Below, one piece after another: positions 8,989 to 14,859 of a stretch of 36,899 nt of DNA. Each line of letters begins with the position of its first letter. Positions within the stretch are counted from its first letter, which is position 1. Source of the DNA: a virus; IMG/VR virus record IMGVR_UViG_3300008120_000140, positions 1 to 36,899 of that record; one strand, 5' to 3'. The notes below the pieces were generated by a model that saw only the letters and a list, made by a program, of their open reading frames with translations, was not told where the DNA came from and made no database searches. A program made the position numbers and the translations under genes.

Positions 8989-9306
8989 ATGAAAAAGCTC
9001 ATCACCTGTCTTTGCCTCACGGCTGCCGCTTTGCTTTTTGCCACGGACAACACGCCACCGAGCCCGGAAGGCATCGCGGTGAATCGGTATCAGCTCGCCT
9101 CGGGCGTGGTGCCGACGTTCAGCGATCGCCAAGAACCTCAGCCGACCATGTTCCGCATCGACTCCGCCACCGGCCGCGTCTGGAACCTCGTTGCCGTGCC
9201 CATGCTGACCCAAGGCCAAGCTCAACCCGTCATGACGTGGATCGAACTCCACGAAACGAACGGCATTCTCTATCAGAAAGCCCTGGAATCCCTCAAGGCC
9301 CCCTGA
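8989..9306 (+). CDS. Small secreted protein with signal peptide
   Basis: A 105-residue protein beginning MKKLITCLCLTAAALLFA, a clear n- and h-region of a Sec signal peptide. Two Cys lie in the h-region, but there is no clean lipobox. The mature part contains FRIDSATGRVWNLVAVPM, a beta-hairpin-like sequence with an aromatic core of the sort seen in small secreted proteins of unknown function. It is the last gene before the attachment-site region and is separated from the giant gene by 27 bp that include TTGACA at 8963-8968. Its position, between structural genes and the integration module, is typical of lysogenic-conversion (moron) genes. A periplasmic or outer-membrane effect on the host is possible but is inference. 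Confidence 0.65.
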   Translation: MKKLITCLCLTAAALLFATDNTPPSPEGIAVNRYQLASGVVPTFSDRQEPQPTMFRIDSATGRVWNLVAVPMLTQGQAQPVMTWIELHETNGILYQKALESLKAP

Positions 9307-9385
9307 TCTGTGGCAAGCCCTGTGACACGGGCCGTTTTGAGTGCGTGCATTTGCCTTGTAATCAGTGTTTTACACATGATCGGCC

Positions 9386-9445
9386 AGCGGGCTTAAAATC
9401 CGCTGCTCTGTGAAGGGCTTCCGGGTTCGAGTCCCGGCATCGGCA
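9386..9445 (+). other. attP: Candidate attP core: 3' part of tRNA-Leu(UAA)
   Basis: This segment folds as the 3' portion of a class II tRNA: anticodon stem GCGGG/TCCGC (9387-9391/9399-9403) around loop CTTAAAA with anticodon TAA at 9394-9396; a long variable arm GCTCT-GTGA-AGGGC (9405-9418); T-arm CCGGG-TTCGAGT-CCCGG (9421-9437); acceptor 3' strand CATCGGC (9438-9444) and discriminator A. The matching 5' acceptor strand (GCCGATG) and a D-arm are absent upstream, so it is not a functional gene. A tRNA 3' half directly beside a tyrosine integrase is the classic attachment core, which rebuilds the host tRNA on integration. Exact core boundaries cannot be set from one copy. Confidence 0.85.
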
Positions 9446-9523
9446 CTGGGGAGAGGGGGCTTTACGTAGAGGAATGGGCTGGCGGTGGACGGGTTTGAGG
9501 GAGTGGATGGAGGGCGAATTGAG

Positions 9524-9593
9524 GCGTAAATGGAATGTATATCGACGTATATGGGCTTGACGGAGTGTGACGTTGGGTGTTACAAAGTGTGAC
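9524..9593 (+). promoter_or_regulatory. Integrase upstream region with short repeats
   Basis: The stretch before the integrase contains TATAT twice around CGACG (9539-9553), the element TTGACG at 9557-9562, and two direct GTGTGAC copies (9566-9572 and 9587-9593) flanking GTTACA. These could be arm-type integrase or excisionase sites and/or the integrase promoter. The 149 bp between the tRNA fragment and the integrase hold no gene. The assignment rests on repeats and position only. Confidence 0.3.
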
Positions 9594-10850
9594 ATGAGCG
9601 ACCGCAACGACTCTTCCCCTGCCCTTTCCTCTGCCGTGTCTTCGGGTTCTTTGGTGCCTTCGGGTGCTGCATCGGGCGTGAAGGCGTCTCGGCCGGCTTC
9701 ATTGAAACGGCGCATCGCGGGGGTGAAGGTGCGGTTTTATAAGCGCACGGTGGCAGCGAATCTGAGCATGGATTTTGAGCTGGAGGGGGAGCGGTTTCAG
9801 GAGTCCACGGGGTGGCCGCACATTGCGGATGCGGAGCGGGTGGCGCTGCGGCGGATCGAGGAGATGAAGGCGGCGCGTTTTGCGCTGGGTGCTGGGGCGC
9901 TGGTGCGTGGCTCGATGGCGACGGTGGGGGATGTTTGCGCGGCGGTGACGGGCGGGGATAAGGTGATGGAGGATCGGACGCGGGCGCGGTATCTGGAGGC
10001 GCTGAGGCGGCTGGCGCGGGTGGTGGATGAGGCGCGGCCGGATGCGGTGGCGCTGCATGCGGTGCTGAATCGCGGGCTGCTGGAGCGGTTTGTGAGTGTG
10101 GGGCAGGGTCGGGATGGCCGAGGCGTGAATTGGCATGATGCGCTGCCGGGGAATGTGGGCCTGAATTCGACGCTGAGGAATGCGGCGAGTGTGTTTCAGG
10201 AGCGGATTGTGGAGCGGCACCTGAAGGGGTTGCGGCTGCCGCCGCTGGATGCGCTGCGGAAGTTTCCGGCGCTGCCGACGCCGCCGACGCATTTTGTGCC
10301 GTGGCCGACGGAGAACCTGGCGGCGATGGATGCGGCGGCGCAGGTGTTGAAGGTGGAAGAGCCGGAGCTTTACCTGTGCCACATCATGCTGCGCAGGCTC
10401 GGGCTGCGTGATGCGGAGCTGCTGGCGGCGCGGGCGAGCTGGGTGCAGTGGAATGAGGCGGAGGGGAAGGCGTGGCTGGATGTGCGGCCACGGGCGGCGG
10501 AGGGTGGCGAGCCGGGTTTCCGGCTGCTGAAGGGTGGCAGGCCGAGACGTTTGGCGCTGGATGCGGAGATCCAGGGGATGCTGAAGGGGCGCGCGGGGTT
10601 TTTGATCGGTGACGGCTGGACGGATTCACGCCGCTACGATTTCATTTATCGGGATCATTGCGAGTGGCTGCGGCCGTTTGTGCCGGCGGGTCGCTCCAAG
10701 GTGAACCATGAGCTGCGGAAGCTGAGCGCGAGTCGCGTTTATACGGCGCACGGGATCGCGGCGGCGGCGTATTTCTTGGGTGATTCCGTGGCGACGACGG
10801 AGGGGTATTACGCGACCTGGACGGGCGAGGCTCCGGTGGTGGAGTGGTGA
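9594..10850 (+). CDS. int: Tyrosine-type site-specific integrase
   Basis: A 418-residue protein that would integrate the phage genome at a tRNA-Leu gene. The N-terminal half has an arm-binding/SAM-like core-binding character. The catalytic domain shows box I Arg in RRLGLRDAEL (R272), a Lys in LLKGGRPRR (K313), the HxxR motif in NHELRK (H372, R375) and a C-terminal T-x-x-Y nucleophile in ATTEGYYA (Y405). The usual second His of the LGH motif is replaced by Asp in LGDS (D397), an unusual substitution. The start is set at ATG 9594. An in-frame GTG at 9567 would add nine residues that overlap a repeat. It lies 149 bp downstream of the tRNA-Leu fragment, the normal arrangement for phage integration modules. 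Confidence 0.88.
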   Translation: MSDRNDSSPALSSAVSSGSLVPSGAASGVKASRPASLKRRIAGVKVRFYKRTVAANLSMDFELEGERFQESTGWPHIADAERVALRRIEEMKAARFALGAGALVRGSMATVGDVCAAVTGGDKVMEDRTRARYLEALRRLARVVDEARPDAVALHAVLNRGLLERFVSVGQGRDGRGVNWHDALPGNVGLNSTLRNAASVFQERIVERHLKGLRLPPLDALRKFPALPTPPTHFVPWPTENLAAMDAAAQVLKVEEPELYLCHIMLRRLGLRDAELLAARASWVQWNEAEGKAWLDVRPRAAEGGEPGFRLLKGGRPRRLALDAEIQGMLKGRAGFLIGDGWTDSRRYDFIYRDHCEWLRPFVPAGRSKVNHELRKLSASRVYTAHGIAAAAYFLGDSVATTEGYYATWTGEAPVVEW

Positions 10851-10871
10851 GCGAAACAAATGTCGAAAGCA

Positions 10872-10917
10872 GAATGAGGAAACCAGAATGAGGGAACCAA
10901 AATGAGGAATGAGCAAG
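10872..10917. repeat. AGAATGA-type degenerate intergenic repeat, copy 2
   Basis: Degenerate tandem units (GAATGAGGAAACCAGAATGA, then GGGAACCAAAATGAGGAATG) fill the short gap between the convergent integrase gene and the minus-strand block. It is related to the block at 3199-3238. It has no coding potential of its own. Confidence 0.6.
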
Positions 10918-10948
10918 CGACGAGGCGGTATTTCTGGTTTTGCCGGTG

Positions 10949-11215
10949 CTATCCAGAAATGTGTTCTGGATAATCTTTGTTCGGCAAATTGCGGATGTCT
11001 CGGCCAGCGAAAACAGCGGCGGCCTCATCAATCGTGGCGAAGACGTGCGTGACCATTGGAGAGCAGTCAGAAAACAGGTGCATTCCACAGGGGCTTTCTC
11101 CCCGATAGAAGACTGGCCGTGCAAGTTCGGCAAGTGTGCCCAGCGCTGCAACTGCCGAACAAGCCTGCCGCTGGCAAGCTGCGCCAGCGTCTTGGGGTAT
11201 TGAGTCAGTGTCCAT
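10949..11215 (-). CDS. Small protein of unknown function
   Basis: From ATG 11215 the product has 88 residues. Its first 11 bp overlap the end of the upstream minus-strand gene (TGA at 11205-11207), which supports coupled translation and this start over longer in-frame versions. The sequence has four Cys in a loose arrangement and a helical C-terminal part (FATIDEAAAVFAGRDIRNL). I do not recognise a family. It is the promoter-distal gene of the minus-strand block and converges on the integrase. Confidence 0.55.
   Translation of the reverse strand: MDTDSIPQDAGAACQRQACSAVAALGTLAELARPVFYRGESPCGMHLFSDCSPMVTHVFATIDEAAAVFAGRDIRNLPNKDYPEHISG
10951..10971 (-). other. Hairpin at the end of the minus-strand block
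   Basis: ATCCAGAA (10951-10958), a 5-nt loop and TTCTGGAT (10964-10971) make a perfect 8-bp inverted repeat overlapping the last codons and stop of the minus-strand gene ending at 10949. It lies in the convergent junction between the integrase and the minus-strand operon, where a terminator would be expected. There is no clear T-run, so the assignment is tentative. Confidence 0.4.
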
Positions 11216-11528
11216 TTTGTGAGTCTTTCGCTTCGGTTGAGTTTTCCGCCGGGCTTGCTGCCAGAGCAGGGACGTTGAGGTCACAAAACATCTGGCATTG
11301 GCAGTCGGGGCATTGGCAAAGCGTCGAGTCATATTCGCGATTGCATTGGAGGCAGCGGCGCCGGAGTCCATGCTGTGGGAGCAGTGGCATGCCAAACATG
11401 AGCCGGAACCGATTTCCTGTATGCAGCTTTGAGAGTGCGCGGTGATTGGCCGCGCGCTGTTCCGGCGTGGGAATTGGAACAAGATCGCCGCATGGGCTCT
11501 GATGGTTGGCGTGCATGGGATTAGGCAT
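11205..11528 (-). CDS. Small zinc-ribbon protein
   Basis: A 107-residue protein with a clear Cys cluster: CLQC followed by CQCPDCQCQMFC, that is, paired CxxC knuckles of a zinc ribbon. The N-terminal part is His/Asn-rich and not conserved in appearance. It overlaps the upstream gene by 8 bp (ATG inside the last codons of the gene ending at 11521) and the downstream gene by 11 bp. A nucleic-acid or protein-binding role for the ribbon is family knowledge; no partner can be named. It is one of several small zinc-ribbon genes in this block. Confidence 0.65.
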   Translation of the reverse strand: MPNPMHANHQSPCGDLVPIPTPEQRAANHRALSKLHTGNRFRLMFGMPLLPQHGLRRRCLQCNREYDSTLCQCPDCQCQMFCDLNVPALAASPAENSTEAKDSQNGH

Positions 11529-12075
11529 TTGATGGGACGGTGGAGAGGATTTCCGCCTCGATGACCGTGCTGCTTTGCTGTTCGAGGGCGGCGGCTTTGG
11601 CGGCGGCGGCTTTGGCGCGGGCCTCTGCTAAGCGATCCTGGGCGCTGATCGTGACGACGGCTTTGATTTCGGTGGGCATGCCGTTGAGGCTGCGCTCGAT
11701 GTCGTGGGCGAGTTTGCTGCTCATGGAGACGGCCATGAGGTCGGACTTTTTGGCGTCGGGGATGAGCTCGGCCATTTTGCTGGTGCCCTGGAGGCGGGCT
11801 ATGGCGGCGTTTTTGGCGGCGAGGTCGGCGAGCTGCTCGATGCTGAACTCGCTGCGCATGAGGGCGGCGATCGTTTGGCGGGATTTGTCGATTTCGAGGG
11901 TTTTGAGTTCGCGCTGGAGATCGGAGATGGAGGTGATGCCGTGCTGCGTGATCATCTCAATGCAGACGGCGTAGGATTCGGGGTCGCTGGATTTCCAGTT
12001 TTTGGCGGTGTGCTCGCGCCAAACGTCGATGGGACGCGGGGGGAGATCGGCGAGGGGAAGAGCGGGGGTGTCCAT
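11521..12075 (-). CDS. Helical Ala-rich phage protein, unrecognised
   Basis: From ATG 12075 the product has 184 residues (MDTPALPLADLPPRP...). An in-frame TTG eight codons upstream is less likely. The middle part has an HTH-like or helical-bundle character (ITSISDLQRELKTLEI and EFSIEQLADLAAKN). The C-terminal part is an Ala-rich helix (DRLAEARAKAAAAKAAALEQ) that could form a coiled coil. It might be a DNA-binding or oligomerising regulator; the size and build also resemble small DNA-packaging or Mu-like Gp27 proteins, but I see no decisive motif. It overlaps its downstream neighbour by 8 bp. Confidence 0.6.
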   Translation of the reverse strand: MDTPALPLADLPPRPIDVWREHTAKNWKSSDPESYAVCIEMITQHGITSISDLQRELKTLEIDKSRQTIAALMRSEFSIEQLADLAAKNAAIARLQGTSKMAELIPDAKKSDLMAVSMSSKLAHDIERSLNGMPTEIKAVVTISAQDRLAEARAKAAAAKAAALEQQSSTVIEAEILSTVPSNA

Positions 12076-12083
12076 GGAGGTGG

Positions 12084-12118
12084 AAAGACAATGGGACAAT
12101 CAGATGGGGAGACTGGGA
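12084..12118. repeat. Short GACAATCAGA/GGGAGACT-type repeat
   Basis: The gap between two minus-strand genes carries AGACAATGGGACAATCAGA followed by GGGGAGACTGGGAGACT. The same unit (GAGACAATCAGAC, twice) forms the 28-bp gap after the terminase gene at 25477-25504. This suggests another dispersed, locally amplified intergenic repeat. Confidence 0.45.
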
Positions 12119-12120
12119 GA

Positions 12121-12600
12121 CTAAGCGGCGCGGGCGAAGGGGACAATGTTGGAGGCTGGCTGTGGCAGAGAGTCGAGGGGACTGCGGATTTCGCTGGCGA
12201 ACATGATCTGGGCGATGAGAAGGCAGGGACCTTCGAGATGATGGGCGAGAGCTTGGAATTCGCTGCTGGAAAGCCAGACGGGGAGGCGCTGTTTTTGGGG
12301 TGGCTTGACCCATTCGGGCATTTGACCCAAGGGGGTGCCGAGGCCGTGTTTGTAGGCGAAGACGAGGGCGTTGAGGGCCTGCTGCTGGGTTTTGGGTGAG
12401 CAGCCGCCGGGGCGTGTGGCGAGATGGGCGAGGTAGCGGCTGACTTTGGTTTCTGAGTCGGCTGCATGGAGTCCGGACTGACTGCGGAGCCACAGGGCGT
12501 AACGTCGTGCCCAGCCTGCGTAGCATTGCCACGTTTTGCGGGCTTTGTGGTCCCTTTTGGCGGCGCAGATGACTTGCTCGATGAATTCGGAGGTTGTCAT
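12121..12600 (-). CDS. Truncated tyrosine recombinase (core-binding domain only)
   Basis: A 159-residue protein whose residues 3-100 look like the SAM-like core-binding domain of XerC/IntI-type recombinases (FIEQVICAAKRDHKARKTWQ... then TQQQALNALVFAYKHGLG). Residues 105-143 (RLPVWLSSSEFQALAHHLEG, then LLIAQIMFASEIRSPLDS) align by eye with the start of the catalytic domain up to the first catalytic Arg. In full-length enzymes this reads like LPVVLTPDEV...LLYGTGLRISE. Here GTGLR has become SEIR, and the protein ends 20 residues later without the HxxR or Tyr motifs. It therefore cannot be a recombinase. It may be a decayed gene, or a DNA-binding accessory factor that competes at att-type sites. 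Confidence 0.7.
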   Translation of the reverse strand: MTTSEFIEQVICAAKRDHKARKTWQCYAGWARRYALWLRSQSGLHAADSETKVSRYLAHLATRPGGCSPKTQQQALNALVFAYKHGLGTPLGQMPEWVKPPQKQRLPVWLSSSEFQALAHHLEGPCLLIAQIMFASEIRSPLDSLPQPASNIVPFARAA

Positions 12601-12641
12601 GATAACTCAGAATGGATGTGGGGTTAATTCAACTGTTCGGC

Positions 12642-12914
12642 TCAACAATCACACTCGACTGTTGGGTCATCATAAGGCCATCCAGCGGAGTGTCGGTTTG
12701 GGTCGGATTCATGGCATTTGTGTTGGTAGTAGGCATCCACAGCCTTGCAGTTCGGGCATTTCACATCCTGCGCCATCAGCACGCCTTTCGGGGCTTGGAA
12801 CGAGTAGCGGCAACGGTAGCACATCAGCCTTCCAGTGAGGTCTTCGCCTTCGACGTAAAGCCGAACAAGTTGGTTGAGGTCAACGGGCGGGGCGGTGTGA
12901 TTCGGAGTTTCCAT
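12642..12914 (-). CDS. Small zinc-ribbon protein
   Basis: From ATG 12914 the product has 90 residues; an upstream in-frame GTG at 12968 would overlap the neighbouring gene. It contains CYRC (with RYSF after it) and, 20 residues later, VKCPNCKAVDAYYQHKC, a four-Cys zinc ribbon. The protein ends in an acidic, Cys-containing tail (PTVECDC). It lies 4 bp from the upstream gene's stop and is part of the run of small zinc-ribbon genes. The function is unknown. Confidence 0.65.
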   Translation of the reverse strand: METPNHTAPPVDLNQLVRLYVEGEDLTGRLMCYRCRYSFQAPKGVLMAQDVKCPNCKAVDAYYQHKCHESDPNRHSAGWPYDDPTVECDC

Positions 12915-12918
12915 TTGG

Positions 12919-13251
12919 TTAGAGAGTTGCGGGAGGTAGTGGAGCAGCGTTGTCCACCCGTGCCTCACCTATTGCGTTCTCCGGGAAATGGTCACAAATG
13001 AAGTGGTAGATCATGCCGTTGTCGCGGTGCCATTGGTCGCGCTGTTCGGGTTCAAGATTCTTCGGGCTATCTCCCCAAAGTTCGATCATCCAGTCTTTCA
13101 GCTTGTCGGCCAGTTCCGCCCGCGAGTAGGCCACGCGAAACGGAGAACAAGCCGTCGCATCCGATGGACCTAACGCTTTTCTTTCGCGGGCGCATGTCGG
13201 ACATCCATTTCCGGGGAGGTAGGTTTTGTGGCATTTCGGGCATTTATTCAT
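12919..13251 (-). CDS. Small zinc-ribbon protein
   Basis: From ATG 13251 the product has 110 residues and begins MNKCPKCHKTYLPGNGCPTC, an N-terminal zinc ribbon with two CxxC knuckles. The rest is helical and charged, with several Trp (LKDWMIELWGDSPKNLEPEQ), and could be a protein-interaction domain. Its start overlaps the end of the upstream gene by 8 bp (stop at 13244), which favours this start over one 23 codons upstream. I cannot assign a function beyond probable nucleic-acid or protein binding. Confidence 0.65.
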   Translation of the reverse strand: MNKCPKCHKTYLPGNGCPTCARERKALGPSDATACSPFRVAYSRAELADKLKDWMIELWGDSPKNLEPEQRDQWHRDNGMIYHFICDHFPENAIGEARVDNAAPLPPATL

Positions 13252-13519
13252 TGGCTTTTCCTTTCGCACCCACGGATGGACTTGTTTCGTTTGGCCCAAG
13301 AATCGAGCGCACTCGGGCAATGAATGCTTCTTTGGATTCGTGATCGGTGGTGACGACCTCCATTAGCGCCGAGATCTTAGACCATGCCTCAGAAAGTTGC
13401 TCTTGAGCGCATGGATCACATGAGTTCATTTCCGGTTCATCCGCCCATCCTGGGCGTATCCACCAAGGCCGAACAAGAGCGCCGCAGACAACGGGCGGGG
13501 GAGTCGTAGTTGCATTCAT
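13244..13519 (-). CDS. Small protein of unknown function with a CxxC motif
   Basis: A 91-residue protein with one CDPC motif near residue 34, a Trp-rich N-terminal part (PWWIRPGW) and a helical middle (EAWSKISALMEVVTTDHESK). It overlaps the downstream gene by 8 bp and begins 34 bp after the stop of the candidate repressor gene. A single CxxC is not enough for a zinc site unless the protein dimerises. No family is recognised. Confidence 0.5.
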   Translation of the reverse strand: MNATTTPPPVVCGALVRPWWIRPGWADEPEMNSCDPCAQEQLSEAWSKISALMEVVTTDHESKEAFIARVRSILGPNETSPSVGAKGKANE

Positions 13520-13553
13520 AGCTTTTTCTCGCCCGTGTCTGGGATTGATTCGT

Positions 13554-13994
13554 TCATTTTTGGCCGAGGATGAGGTTGACGGTTTTTATGAACCATTTAG
13601 CTAGGCTGTTGTCGGCCTGGATGGCGGACTGGAGGCGGTGCCAGGCTTCTAAGACGGCGGCGGGGCTGGTGTCGATGTGGCCGGTGGTGTAGGCGGTGAC
13701 GGCTTCGTGGAGGGTGCCGGGATCGGACTCGGCGATGGCGGCGATGGTGATGTCGAGGCGGGGTAGGTAGTCGGGCGGGCAGTCGTCGCGCAGGTAGGCG
13801 ATGAGCCAGCGTCGGGCGGTTTCGTCATCGACGGCGCGCAGGAGCTGGCCAAAGCGCTCGGGCCGCGGATGCTGGTCGCGGCGGATGCTGTCGATGGTGC
13901 CGCGTTTGAGGCCGGCGGTGCTTTCGAGGCTGAGGATGGTGCGCGTGGGGTTGCGCTGAAGGTAGTCTTCAAGCTGGACGGATAGATGGCTCAT
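13554..13994 (-). CDS. Probable HTH repressor/regulator
   Basis: From ATG 13994 the product has 146 residues. Residues 19-57 (TILSLESTAGLKRGTIDSIR, then RDQHPRPERFGQLLRAV) have the spacing of an XRE-like helix-turn-helix: small residue-Gly turn, then a recognition helix and the P..E....L segment seen after it. The C-terminal part is helical and may dimerise; there is no visible LexA-type Ser-Lys peptidase. The site TCGTTG-TTTT-CAACAA lies 23 bp upstream of the start (14017-14032), with two similar sites near other minus-strand promoters. A regulator of the lysogeny or early block is therefore likely. An alternative start six codons upstream is possible. Confidence 0.65.
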   Translation of the reverse strand: MSHLSVQLEDYLQRNPTRTILSLESTAGLKRGTIDSIRRDQHPRPERFGQLLRAVDDETARRWLIAYLRDDCPPDYLPRLDITIAAIAESDPGTLHEAVTAYTTGHIDTSPAAVLEAWHRLQSAIQADNSLAKWFIKTVNLILGQK

Positions 13995-14016
13995 GCGTCC
14001 AGTCTGGTGCATTAAA

Positions 14017-14032
14017 TCGTTGTTTTCAACAA
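14017..14032. promoter_or_regulatory. Operator-like inverted repeat, copy 1
   Basis: TCGTTG-TTTT-CAACAA matches the pattern TTGTTG-N4-CAACAA with one mismatch. It lies 23 bp upstream of the candidate repressor gene and overlaps the last codons of the gene ending at 14026. It is a good candidate for autoregulation. The two other copies are at 14777-14792 and 16738-16753. Confidence 0.55.
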
Positions 14033-14346
14033 TTTTTTGATGCGGGAGGGTGTGCGGGCTTTTGAGTTTGGGCGCGGGGCTTTTTAGCTCCGGGGGTGTG
14101 TGGAGGGGGCTGAGGCCGTGGATCCTCGGTGCTGTGGCTGGGGGCTGCGGCGGGGCTGGGAACGGCCAAAATGGCGGCCTGGAGGGCGTCGGCGAGGCTG
14201 AGGCGGTGGGACCGGGCGTAGGCGAGAAGGTGGGCGTGGGCGGTGGCGCTGACGCGGGGGAGCGTGGTGCGGCGGGGCTGCTGGAGGGCGGGACGGCCGC
14301 GGCTGCGCTTGCGGGCGGTGTTTTTGGTGTTAGGCTGGGGGGTCAT
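14026..14346 (-). CDS. Small basic probable DNA-binding protein
   Basis: From ATG 14346 the product has 106 residues. The N-terminal part is very basic (ARKRSRGRPALQQPRRTTLP) and includes an RGRP core like an AT-hook. Residues 28-62 (TTLPRVSATAHAHLLAYA, then RSHRLSLADALQAAILAV) could be a ribbon-helix-helix fold: a strand of alternating residues followed by two helices. The C-terminal 40 residues are Pro/Lys-rich and probably disordered. The start is chosen because it shares its leader (CACAAACA...CGCCATGAC) with the starts at 14701 and 16650. It precedes the repressor candidate and may regulate transcription. Confidence 0.55.
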   Translation of the reverse strand: MTPQPNTKNTARKRSRGRPALQQPRRTTLPRVSATAHAHLLAYARSHRLSLADALQAAILAVPSPAAAPSHSTEDPRPQPPPHTPGAKKPRAQTQKPAHPPASKNC

Positions 14347-14378
14347 GGCGTTGGTGAATGCTGGCGCTGTTTGTGATG

Positions 14379-14409
14379 AGCCCCCGGCGATTTGCGGTCG
14401 CCGGGGGCT
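14379..14409. terminator. 12-bp hairpin between two minus-strand genes
   Basis: AGCCCCCGGCGA (14379-14390), a 7-nt loop and TCGCCGGGGGCT (14398-14409) form a perfect GC-rich 12-bp stem. On the plus strand it is followed by TTTGTG and on the minus strand by CATCACAAAC, so neither side has a strong T-run. It could attenuate transcription or protect the downstream transcript for the gene at 14346. Confidence 0.5.
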
Positions 14410-14420
14410 TTGTGCGTTTG

Positions 14421-14454
14421 GTGACTTTGTTGACCTGGTTGACGGGTTAGGCGG
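14421..14454. repeat. 3'-end direct repeat, copy 1
   Basis: Positions 14427-14454 are identical over 28 bp to 14831-14858 (TTGTTGACCTGG, then TTGACGGGTTAGGCGG). Extending to 14421-14454 versus 14825-14858 gives 34 bp with one mismatch. In this copy the repeat contains the stop codon of the gene starting at 14701. Both copies lie at the 3' end of a minus-strand gene. Confidence 0.85.
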
Positions 14455-14701
14455 CTTCGGTTTCGGTTTCGGTGGCCAACAGGCTGATGGTGGCGCCTTC
14501 GTGGAGCTGGCACTCGCCTTCCAAGATGACCCAGCCGCCGCGCAGGTTGCCGCCTGTTGAGCGGCCGATGCCTGTGCAGCGTTGGCCGAGTTGGCCGAGG
14601 TCGAAATCTTCGACAGTGTGGTCGTCTGGGCCGGACCATTCCAGGTGGGCGGTTTTGATGCCGTGGTTGTCTTCAATGCGGGTGATGGTGGCGGTGGTCA
14701 T
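14447..14701 (-). CDS. Small acidic protein of unknown function
   Basis: An 84-residue acidic protein with a beta-rich look (GGWVILEGECQLHEGATISL) and no membrane segment or zinc site. It has its own upstream region: a duplicated promoter with an operator-like palindrome and a leader hairpin (14724-14800), closely similar to that of the ArdC-type gene. The two are therefore likely to be switched on together. Small acidic early proteins encoded next to antirestriction genes are sometimes DNA mimics or host-factor inhibitors. That is only a contextual guess. The start has the shared CACAAACA...CGCCATGAC context. Confidence 0.55.
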   Translation of the reverse strand: MTTATITRIEDNHGIKTAHLEWSGPDDHTVEDFDLGQLGQRCTGIGRSTGGNLRGGWVILEGECQLHEGATISLLATETETEAA

Positions 14702-14723
14702 GGCGGTGTTTGTGAGGTGGTGG

Positions 14724-14800
14724 TTGCGTTTGCGGTGCAGTGCTCGGGATGAGCATGTGGGAGCTTAATGCGTGATTTGTTGCGTGCAACAATTATTTGT
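14724..14800 (-). promoter_or_regulatory. Duplicated minus-strand promoter region, copy 1
   Basis: This region aligns along its length with 16683-16760. On the minus strand both contain TTGCAC, 15 bp, then TTAA (possible -35/-10), followed by a leader hairpin (TGCTC-GGGAT-GAGCA on the plus strand, 14741-14755). The palindrome TTGTTG-CGTG-CAACAA (14777-14792) overlaps the possible -35, as expected for a repressor operator. This copy would drive the small acidic gene starting at 14701. Confidence 0.6.
14777..14792. promoter_or_regulatory. Operator-like palindrome, copy 2
   Basis: TTGTTGC-GT-GCAACAA is a perfect 7-bp-arm palindrome and the best match to TTGTTG-N4-CAACAA in the window. It overlaps the putative -35 of the promoter for the gene starting at 14701. 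Confidence 0.6.
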
Positions 14801-14824
14801 TGAAATGTTTAACGGTGACGGACG

Positions 14825-14858
14825 GTGACGTTGTTGACCTGGTTGACGGGTTAGGCGG
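14825..14858. repeat. 3'-end direct repeat, copy 2
   Basis: The second copy of the 34-bp element at 14421-14454. Here it lies just after the stop codon (TAA at 14860-14862 on the minus strand) of the zinc-ribbon gene. It contains the subrepeat GTTGACCTGGTTGAC. A role as a 3' processing or termination element would explain why both copies sit at gene ends. Confidence 0.85.
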
Positions 14859-14859
14859 G

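Noticed and set aside
9307-9445. Complete functional tRNA-Leu gene
   Set aside because: No D-arm and no 5' strand complementary to CATCGGC is present upstream; only the 3' part exists.
10940-11203. Plus-strand open frame after the integrase
   Set aside because: It is antisense to a minus-strand gene that overlaps its neighbour in a coupled fashion; no own signals.
11704-12399. Plus-strand open frame across minus-strand genes
   Set aside because: Glycine/glutamate-rich antisense of the helical protein and truncated recombinase; the minus strand carries the overlapping starts and domain matches.
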